Source: a bacterium A37T11 (GTDB lineage Bacteria > Bacteroidota > Bacteroidia > Sphingobacteriales > Sphingobacteriaceae). Taken from it: a stretch of 64,000 nucleotides of DNA. This document shows, piece after piece, positions 1 through 6,011 of this stretch (position 1 is the stretch's first letter; every line of letters starts with the position of its first letter). The DNA is taken from contig FOBR01000002.1 in assembly GCA_900109895.1 (NCBI GenBank), positions 186,001-250,000 on the forward strand, read 5' to 3'. The notes beneath the pieces are model-generated. The model did not search any database, was not told the DNA's origin, and worked only from the letters and a program-made list of their open reading frames with translations. The translations under genes and the position numbers were made by a program.

Positions 1-490
1 TGCCCAAAAAACTAAATTCATTTGCACCCATCAAAGCCATACTCTCGATCCAGGGAGCGGCTGCAGGAATACATTCTTCTGCTATGAGCGATTGCCCGGA
101 CAATGATGCTTCTCCGTAGACCGTATAAAGAAATTTAACAGGGATGTTTTTAAAATGATAGGTATAGATGGGTTCTTCCTCATTATCCGTAAGCAACTGC
201 CGGTATAAGGCTGTTTGCGACTCGTCGTACAGTTCGTTGGGAATAAATGTCAGGCGTCGATGTGGTAGCAACACTTGGCGTTGGGCATAGGGCCATTGCA
301 GCAATTCATGCAGGTCATCCTGCTCCTGATCATCTTCCTTCCATTCGCGCAAGGCCCATAAGTCTCTGTCGGCTCCTAATATAGCTAGCTGGCCGTTCAT
401 GCCATCCTGATAGACATATAGCTTGCTGGCGGCCGCATGCGGTTCAGCAAATCCATCTTCCGTAAAATGTATATTAGTTCCTTCGCTCAT
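1..490 (-). CDS. DUF3822 family protein, C-terminal part beyond window edge
   Basis: An open frame of 163 codons runs from an ATG at 488-490 down to the window edge without a stop, so only the N-terminal part is present. The product begins MSEGTNIHFTEDGF and contains the stretch LLPHRRLTFIPNEL, which I recognise as the DUF3822 family, a Bacteroidota-restricted family of about 270 residues with a predicted actin-like fold and no proven function. It is divergent from the helicase gene, with only 48 bp between the two start codons. A minus-strand -7 motif TAGTTTTG (497-504) ends 6 nt before the ATG, which points to a very short or absent 5' leader. Family assignment is from memory of the conserved stretches. 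Confidence 0.75.
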   Translation of the reverse strand, partial: MSEGTNIHFTEDGFAEPHAAASKLYVYQDGMNGQLAILGADRDLWALREWKEDDQEQDDLHELLQWPYAQRQVLLPHRRLTFIPNELYDESQTALYRQLLTDNEEEPIYTYHFKNIPVKFLYTVYGEASLSGQSLIAEECIPAAAPWIESMALMGANEFSFLG

Positions 491-496
491 GGCTGA

Positions 497-504
497 CAAA
501 ACTA
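497..504 (-). promoter_or_regulatory. -7 promoter element of the DUF3822 gene
   Basis: The minus strand reads TAGTTTTG, matching TAnnTTTG, the -7 consensus of the Bacteroidota primary sigma factor. It is followed by six bases (TCAGCC) and then the ATG. No good TTTG element is visible at the -33 position. Confidence 0.5.
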
Positions 505-526
505 ACTAAAAATTGTTTATTATGCA

Positions 527-534
527 TAACTTTG
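527..534 (+). promoter_or_regulatory. -7 promoter element of the RecD-like helicase gene
   Basis: TAACTTTG matches TAnnTTTG exactly. Only four bases separate it from the GTG start codon at 539, so transcription would begin at or next to the start codon. No convincing -33 element is visible. Confidence 0.5.
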
Positions 535-538
535 AACG

Positions 539-1957
539 GTGCACATTCACGAGTTAATCCAACAGCGGTTCCCCGCACGTCCCACTCCCCAACAGGAGCA
601 GGTTTTTCTGGCCCTGGACCGTTTCTTGCGCAGTGGTAATCCCCTGGCCAGTTTTGTCCTTAAAGGCTATGCAGGTACAGGGAAAACCACCATTATCGGG
701 ACGCTGGTGAAGGTGCTGCCCTCGCTAAACATGCGTTCGGTGCTGCTGGCACCTACCGGACGTGCGGCCAAAGTGATCACTTCTTACTCGGGCCGGAAGG
801 CACTGACCATCCATAAAAAAATATACCGTAAAAAAGTGGCAGGTACTCCGGATATGAACTACGTCCTGGCTGATAATATGCATGAGCATACTTTGTTTAT
901 AGTAGATGAGGCTTCTATGATTTCAGATGAAGCAACCGGATTTGGAAGGAAAAGCCTGCTGGATGACCTGATCACGTATGTAGGATATGGAAAGAGCTGC
1001 CGTTTGCTGTTTGTGGGCGATACGGCTCAGTTGCCTCCGGTTGGCTTGGTTAACAGCCCGGCATTGGATCCGGCTAAGCTTGGTGCTGCTTTTGGCCTAA
1101 CGGTGTATCACTATGAGATGACCGATGTGGTGCGGCAGGAAAAGGCCTCGGGTATTTTATTTAATGCCACTGCTGTTAGGGAGCAGATTAGGCTGGATGC
1201 CAAAGAGGGGGAGAAGTTAATCTATCCGAAGATTTCGATACGTGGGTTTAAGGATGTGTTTCGCATGACGGGTGAAAAGCTGATAGAGGGCCTGAATTAT
1301 GCCTATGATAAATATGGCATGGAAAATACGTTGGTCATCTGCCGCTCTAACAAGAACGCAAATCTCTATAATCAGCACATCCGAAACCGTATTCTCTACA
1401 GGGAGGAGGAATTGACAGGTGGTGATTATGTGATGGTGGTGCGCAATAATTATTATTGGGCTGCAGAGAATGATCCTTCACAGGGTTTTATCGCGAATGG
1501 GGATATGGCCAAAGTGAGGCGTGTTCGTAATGTGCATGAGCAGTTTGGTTTTCGTTTTGCAGATGTAAGCCTGGAGTTTGCGGGCACGGAAGGAGAGGAG
1601 CCGCTGAGTTGCCGGGTACTGTTGGATGCGTTGTATGCTGAGGGGCCGAGTTTATCATATGATCAAAGCAAGAAGTTGTACGAGGCGGTTATGGAGGACT
1701 ATAAGCATATCCTGGATAAAAAGGAACGGATAGCCGCCATAAAAAATGATCCTTATTATAATGCCCTCCAAATAAAATTTGCCATGGCGGTCACTTGCCA
1801 TAAGGCGCAAGGTGGACAATGGGATGCTGTTTTTGTGGATCAGGGTTACCTGACGGAGGAAATGCTGAACCTGGAATTCATGCGTTGGCTGTATACGGCA
1901 TGTACTAGAGCGACTAAAGAGTTATTTTTCCTGAATTTCAGTAAGGAATTTTTTTAG
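539..1957 (+). CDS. RecD-like ATP-dependent DNA helicase (AAA family)
   Basis: Superfamily 1 helicase of 472 residues. Visible motifs in order are Walker A GYAGTGKTT (43-51), Walker B VDEAS (122-126), motif III GDTAQLPPVG (160-169), and near the C-terminus CHKAQGGQWDAVF (UvrD_C_2 type, about 419) followed by the motif VI region YTACTRATKELFF. It should act on DNA in replication or recombination repair. The start is GTG: the frame is closed by TGA at 533-535 and the first in-frame ATG lies after the Walker A motif, so a later start would destroy the ATPase. The GTG sits 4 nt behind a -7 promoter motif. It is divergent from the DUF3822 gene, a pairing I recall from related genomes. The specific pathway is not shown by the sequence. 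Confidence 0.9.
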   Translation: MHIHELIQQRFPARPTPQQEQVFLALDRFLRSGNPLASFVLKGYAGTGKTTIIGTLVKVLPSLNMRSVLLAPTGRAAKVITSYSGRKALTIHKKIYRKKVAGTPDMNYVLADNMHEHTLFIVDEASMISDEATGFGRKSLLDDLITYVGYGKSCRLLFVGDTAQLPPVGLVNSPALDPAKLGAAFGLTVYHYEMTDVVRQEKASGILFNATAVREQIRLDAKEGEKLIYPKISIRGFKDVFRMTGEKLIEGLNYAYDKYGMENTLVICRSNKNANLYNQHIRNRILYREEELTGGDYVMVVRNNYYWAAENDPSQGFIANGDMAKVRRVRNVHEQFGFRFADVSLEFAGTEGEEPLSCRVLLDALYAEGPSLSYDQSKKLYEAVMEDYKHILDKKERIAAIKNDPYYNALQIKFAMAVTCHKAQGGQWDAVFVDQGYLTEEMLNLEFMRWLYTACTRATKELFFLNFSKEFF

Positions 1958-1963
1958 ATTGAT

Positions 1964-2087
1964 TTAATTCGCATAGGCGTCGTGGCTCTGAGTGATGATA
2001 ACATGGTTGTCTGTTACCTCTGTAAACCGTAGACGGCGAGATTTGGAGTGCCTGTGCAATGTCTTTTAGGGTAATTGGCTTGAACAC
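1964..2087 (-). pseudogene. Relic of a LacI-type regulator (N-terminal helix-turn-helix only)
   Basis: Reading the minus strand from 2087 gives ITLKDIAQALQISPSTVY, a near-perfect LacI-family DNA-recognition helix-turn-helix. The frame then breaks: the expected continuation (TDNHVI, as in the usual RALTDNxxIS stretch) is found in a second frame at about 1997-2014, and that frame stops at 1964-1966. The remaining roughly 300 residues of a LacI regulator are absent. The call is a decayed fragment, probably of a former sugar-responsive repressor linked to the carbohydrate genes to its right. The 370-bp gap between flanking genes also contains the promoter region of the DUF6807 gene. Confidence 0.7.
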
Positions 2088-2231
2088 GTTCGTGGTTTTA
2101 AACCAGAGGTATAAAAAATTTCTTTCTGCAATGAATTCCGGTATCGATTCCGTGAATATTTACGGATGATGTATTGGATAAAGAAATCTTGATGCTTATT
2201 ATTGTAGCCTTATAAACTTAAAATTTATACT

Positions 2232-2250
2232 AATCGAGTAAAAATCGAGT
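2232..2250. repeat. Direct repeat AATCGAGT, possible operator
   Basis: Two perfect copies of AATCGAGT (2232-2239 and 2243-2250) are spaced 11 bp, one helical turn, about 58 bp upstream of the -7 element of the DUF6807 gene. Binding by a regulator is an inference only. Confidence 0.35.
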
Positions 2251-2285
2251 TTCATGGAAATGTACATACAAACTCCCGTAGTGAA

Positions 2286-2315
2286 TTTATCAACACTAAA
2301 ATAAAGTTACATTTG
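2286..2315 (+). promoter_or_regulatory. Promoter of the DUF6807 gene
   Basis: TTTA (2286-2289), 18 bp, then TACATTTG (2308-2315) fits the Bacteroidota -33/-7 pattern. Transcription would start near 2321, giving a leader of about 70 nt to the ATG at 2394. Confidence 0.5.
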
Positions 2316-2393
2316 ATGATGTGAAGTATGAAGTGGTGGTGGGATAATTTTAAAGCGGAAAGCTTAAAGTTTAAAATAAAAATTATAATTTAT

Positions 2394-3437
2394 ATGGTAG
2401 AAAGCAAATTAAAAACTGGGCTGATATGGGTACTGGCCTGCATGTCTGTGAATAGCTTTGCCCAGCATCGATTTAAAATTACAGCTGATGCTGCTAACCA
2501 TCGGGTGGATATTAGCGTGAATAGTAAACCATTTACTTCTTATATTTATCCGGACACCATTATGAAGCCGGTTTTATATCCATTACGGACCACGAAGGGT
2601 ACTTTGGTTACGCGGGGTTGGCCCATTGATCCGCGGCCGGGTGAACGCGTGGACCACCCGCACCATATTGGTTTGTGGTTTAATTATGGAAATGTCAATG
2701 GCCTGGATTTTTGGAATAATTCAACAGCTATCGCAGCGGAAAAGAAAGGTGGTTATGGCACCATCCGGCATGCGAGTGTTGACAAAATATTTACAGGCAA
2801 TGATAAGGCGGAGCTGGGAGTAACCATGTTTTGGCTTACACCTTCCTCAGATACACTATTACGTCAAAACTCAACCTATATTTTTCGTGAGGAGGGATCG
2901 GAACGAAGTATTGAGCTGGTCACAACCTTGACCGCGCTGAAGCAGGATGTGTCTTTTAAGGATAACAAAGAAGGTTTATTAGGTTTACGCCTTGCCCGCG
3001 AATTAGAACATCCATCAGATAAACCTGAAAAATTTACAGATGCAAATGGCTTGGCGACCAATGTTGCCAAACTGAATAACGATGGAGTGACAGGTAGTTA
3101 TCGGAGCAGTGAAGGGAAAGAGGGGGATGCGGTATGGGGAACCAGGGCAAAGTGGGTTAACCTCCGCGGAAAAATTAAAGAGGAGCAAATCTCGCTGGTC
3201 ATATTAGATCATCCTAAGAATATAGGTTATCCGACCTATTGGCATGCCAGAGGATATGGCCTCTATGCTGCCAATCCTTTGGGCCAGCATGAAATGAGCG
3301 GAGGTAAAGAAACCCTGGATTTCAAATTGCCAGCCGGCCATTCAGTAACTTTCAAATATAAAGTACTGATCCATTCTGGTGAACACCTAACCGATGAGCA
3401 GGTAAATACTGCGTTCACTGCTTTTAGTAAGGACTAA
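2394..3437 (+). CDS. Secreted DUF6807 (PmoA-like) family protein
   Basis: About 347 residues. The ATG at 2394 is preferred over one at 2328 because it gives a clean signal peptide (MVESKLKTGLIWVLACMSVN, then SFA before Q). The body carries the family hallmarks DHPHHIGLWFNYG and GYPTYWHARGYGLYAANPLG. The family is often annotated 'PmoA' or 'methane oxygenase', but that name is misleading; members are secreted proteins of Bacteroidota and Planctomycetes found near sugar oxidoreductases and hydrolases, with no firmly proven reaction. The LacI relic upstream and the DUF4350-like gene 49 bp downstream fit a small carbohydrate-use locus. Substrate and activity cannot be told from the sequence. Confidence 0.8.
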   Translation: MVESKLKTGLIWVLACMSVNSFAQHRFKITADAANHRVDISVNSKPFTSYIYPDTIMKPVLYPLRTTKGTLVTRGWPIDPRPGERVDHPHHIGLWFNYGNVNGLDFWNNSTAIAAEKKGGYGTIRHASVDKIFTGNDKAELGVTMFWLTPSSDTLLRQNSTYIFREEGSERSIELVTTLTALKQDVSFKDNKEGLLGLRLARELEHPSDKPEKFTDANGLATNVAKLNNDGVTGSYRSSEGKEGDAVWGTRAKWVNLRGKIKEEQISLVILDHPKNIGYPTYWHARGYGLYAANPLGQHEMSGGKETLDFKLPAGHSVTFKYKVLIHSGEHLTDEQVNTAFTAFSKD

Positions 3438-3486
3438 AAACAGCGAGTAAGTTTTTGCAAAGTGTGAAAATAAGATGCAGGATATT

Positions 3487-4278
3487 ATGAAAATAGCTTT
3501 TGGATTGCTAGTATTTTTTGCTTGCTTTAACATGAGTGTTATTAAAGGCCAGGAAAAACATAAGATGGTTTTTTTAGATTACTATTATAACCGGGAGTAT
3601 AGAAAAGATATAGACGGACACTTAAAACGCTACCATTATATTTGGGAAGAGACAGATGAGAGTGGCTATTCGGTATTGGGAAATATTTTCCGTGATCAGG
3701 GGGCTACCATTGATTCTTTAACTGAAAAACCTTCAGCTGTTAATTTGTCTAAAGCATCTGTGTATATCATAGTGGATCCAGACACAGAAAAAGAAACCCC
3801 CCATCCAAATAATCTGGAACCTTCAGAAATTGTGGTGCTCACAAATTGGGTGAAGCAAGGAGGTGTGCTGGTGTTGCTGGGAAATGACGCCGGGAATGCA
3901 GAGTTTGCCCACTTCAACCAACTTGCTAATCACTTTGGGATCCATTTTAACGAAGATAATGCCTTGATGGTAAAAAATAATCAGTTTGCTCAAGGAGCTG
4001 TCTATACGAAACAGGATAACGCTATATTTCATCATGCATATAAAATTTATCTGAAAGAAGTGAGTACCCTTAAAGTCAGTCCACCTGCAAAAGTGGTGCT
4101 TGCCCAAAAAGGATTAAACTTAATGGCCACAGCTCGTTATGGCAAAGGGACTGTTTTTGCCTTGGGTGACCCCTGGATTTATAATGAATACCTGGATGGA
4201 AACAAACTCCCTAAGGATTTTGAAAATTACCCGGCAGCCACCGCTTGGGTAAGCTGGTTATTAAAAAGATCCATTTGA
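3487..4278 (+). CDS. Secreted stand-alone DUF4350-like (glutamine amidotransferase-fold) protein
   Basis: About 263 residues from the ATG at 3487; an ATG four codons earlier is possible. A signal peptide (MKIAFGLLVFFACFNMSVIKG) is followed by VFLDYYYNREYRKD, IIVDPDTEKETPHPN, LTNWVKQGGVLVLLGND and YGKGTVFALGDPWIYNEYL. This sequence type is, from memory, usually a domain at the end of secreted family 88/105 unsaturated rhamnogalacturonyl hydrolases in Bacteroidota; here it stands alone without the catalytic barrel. The fold resembles ThuA/class I amidotransferases, but no catalytic triad is evident. It is probably co-transcribed with the DUF6807 gene, and a role in plant-polysaccharide breakdown is inferred from the family only. 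Confidence 0.7.
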   Translation: MKIAFGLLVFFACFNMSVIKGQEKHKMVFLDYYYNREYRKDIDGHLKRYHYIWEETDESGYSVLGNIFRDQGATIDSLTEKPSAVNLSKASVYIIVDPDTEKETPHPNNLEPSEIVVLTNWVKQGGVLVLLGNDAGNAEFAHFNQLANHFGIHFNEDNALMVKNNQFAQGAVYTKQDNAIFHHAYKIYLKEVSTLKVSPPAKVVLAQKGLNLMATARYGKGTVFALGDPWIYNEYLDGNKLPKDFENYPAATAWVSWLLKRSI

Positions 4279-4353
4279 ATGATAATATATTGTTTGACAA
4301 CCAAAGATAAATTTTTATAGGCTTGGCATGCCCTGGGGAGCAATTTATGATAG

Positions 4354-4361
4354 TATCTTTG
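4354..4361 (+). promoter_or_regulatory. -7 promoter element of the glyoxalase-esterase pair
   Basis: TATCTTTG matches TAnnTTTG and lies 22 nt before the ATG. An unusually purine-rich ribosome binding site (AAAAAGGAGAAA) sits between the two. Confidence 0.5.
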
Positions 4362-4383
4362 TATCCACAAAAAGGAGAAAATC

Positions 4384-5331
4384 ATGGAAAATCAAATTTT
4401 AGGCTTACACCACATTACTGCGATAGCTGGAGATGCCCGTAAGAACTACGATTTTTATACCCGTATACTGGGTTTACGACTGGTAAAAAAGACGGTTAAC
4501 TTTGACGACCCAAAAACTTATCACTTTTATTATGGTGATAAAATAGGTACCCCCGGCACCATACTTACCTTTTTTCCGTGGGGAAGCAGCATCGGCAGCG
4601 GGAGGCGCGGAACTCGTCAAGTTACCGAAATCGGCTATTCTGTACCTTCGGGAAGCTTGGATTTTTGGTTAAAAAGACTCGAAGACCACCATGTTATCTA
4701 TAATAAAGTTTCTGAGAAATTCGGAGAGCAGTACCTTACGTTTTTAGATAATGACGGTTTAAAATTTGAGCTGACAGTACCCAAGAATGCTGATACAAGA
4801 ATTCCTTGGGAGACCGATGCTATCAAAGCAGAAAACGCGTTGAAAGGCTTTCACCACATCACCATAACCTCTAATAAAATAGAAGCTACGGCAGCCATCC
4901 TGACTGAGGTATTTGGCTATAAATTATTGGAGCAGGAAGTAAACCGATACCGTTTTGTTACCGATACTGTTGAGCAAGCCAATGTGGTAGACTTAGTAGA
5001 AGCGCCTGGAGAACAAGTAGGACATGTGGCAGGAGGATCCGTTCATCATGTAGCTTTCCGGGTAAGAGATGAAAAAGTGCTAATGCACTTTCGGGCTATT
5101 ATACAGGATCGCGGATTGCAGATCACGGAAAAAATAGATCGCAATTATTTTTATTCCCTCTATTTCCGTGAGCCAGGAGGCGTTTTGTTTGAGCTGGCTA
5201 CTGACAACCCCGGATTTGCCATTGATGAGCCGGTAGAAGAACTTGGTCAAGGGTTAAAATTGCCAGCCCAATATGAATCTCACCGGGATGAGATTGAAAA
5301 GGTACTACCCAAGCTGAAAGCCGATGAGTAG
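4384..5331 (+). CDS. Ring-cleaving dioxygenase / glyoxalase superfamily protein (MhqO/MhqA type)
   Basis: A 315-residue protein made of two vicinal-oxygen-chelate halves. It opens with GLHHITAIAGDARKNYDFY, and the second half has GFHHITIT (His157-158), SVHHVAFRV (His221-222) and LFELATD (Glu270), giving the His/His/Glu metal site expected of extradiol-type dioxygenases. In Bacillus the MhqO relative is paired with the esterase MhqD and detoxifies hydroquinones. The same pair occurs here: the next gene starts 8 bp before this one stops. Reaction on quinone-like compounds is inferred from the family and the pairing; the natural substrate is unknown. Confidence 0.85.
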   Translation: MENQILGLHHITAIAGDARKNYDFYTRILGLRLVKKTVNFDDPKTYHFYYGDKIGTPGTILTFFPWGSSIGSGRRGTRQVTEIGYSVPSGSLDFWLKRLEDHHVIYNKVSEKFGEQYLTFLDNDGLKFELTVPKNADTRIPWETDAIKAENALKGFHHITITSNKIEATAAILTEVFGYKLLEQEVNRYRFVTDTVEQANVVDLVEAPGEQVGHVAGGSVHHVAFRVRDEKVLMHFRAIIQDRGLQITEKIDRNYFYSLYFREPGGVLFELATDNPGFAIDEPVEELGQGLKLPAQYESHRDEIEKVLPKLKADE

Positions 5332-5956
5332 CCATGATTTGCCTACACTGAAAGCTGGTAAACTGCTAAAAGAGGCTGAAAAAGCCATAATTCTGCTTCA
5401 TGGGCGGGGAGCTTCGGCCGAGGATATCCTTTCACTCAATACATATTTGCACCTGGGGGACATGGCCATTCTTGCCCCCCAGGCCAGCAGGAACAGCTGG
5501 TATCCTTACAGCTTTATGGCCCCCATGGACCAAAACCAACCAGCACTGGACAGCGCTTTGCACATTGTTGAATCGGCCGTTTCCGAAGTGCTGGCCGCAG
5601 GCATTCCACTATCCCGGCTTTATTTTGCCGGATTTTCACAGGGTGCGTGCCTGACCTTGGAGTATGTAGCCCGTCATGCCACTCTGTATGGAGGTGTGTT
5701 GGCTTTAACGGGAGGGTTGATTGGTGAGCAGTTACAAATGAGCAACTATCAGGGTGATTTTGCAGGTACGCCAATTTTGATAAGCACCGGAAATCCTGAC
5801 CCTCATGTACCGTTAAAAAGGGTAGAAGAAAGCGTAGAAGTGTTGCGTGCATTAAATGCCAAGGTCTCCTTTCATGTATTTCCCGGCAGGCCACATACCA
5901 TTAGCAAGGAAGAAATTGACGTGGCTAATAAATTGCTTTTTAAATCAGGCCTGTAA
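5324..5956 (+). CDS. Carboxylesterase / phospholipase-like alpha/beta hydrolase (MhqD type)
   Basis: 210 residues with the alpha/beta-hydrolase triad visible: nucleophile Ser105 in GFSQGA, Asp159 in GNPDPHVP and His191 in GRPHTI, with the oxyanion region LLHGRGA near residue 25. There is no signal peptide, so it is cytosolic. Its ATG overlaps the stop of the dioxygenase gene by 8 bp (ATGAGTAG), indicating translational coupling. The family includes YpfH and MhqD; the MhqO-MhqD pairing suggests a role in quinone or electrophile detoxification, but only the fold and catalytic residues are directly supported. Confidence 0.85.
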   Translation: MSSHDLPTLKAGKLLKEAEKAIILLHGRGASAEDILSLNTYLHLGDMAILAPQASRNSWYPYSFMAPMDQNQPALDSALHIVESAVSEVLAAGIPLSRLYFAGFSQGACLTLEYVARHATLYGGVLALTGGLIGEQLQMSNYQGDFAGTPILISTGNPDPHVPLKRVEESVEVLRALNAKVSFHVFPGRPHTISKEEIDVANKLLFKSGL

Positions 5957-6011
5957 CAATATAGCATTGTGAAAGTCTTAATTCAAAAAAAATATCCATC
6001 CAAAAATTAAA

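Noticed and set aside
2328-2393. Longer N-terminus for the DUF6807 protein
   Set aside because: The extra residues are basic and aromatic and would bury the signal peptide; the ATG at 2394 starts it correctly.
2394-3437. Methane monooxygenase subunit (PmoA) reading of DUF6807
   Set aside because: The protein is soluble and secreted with no membrane helices; the 'PmoA' label is a naming artefact.
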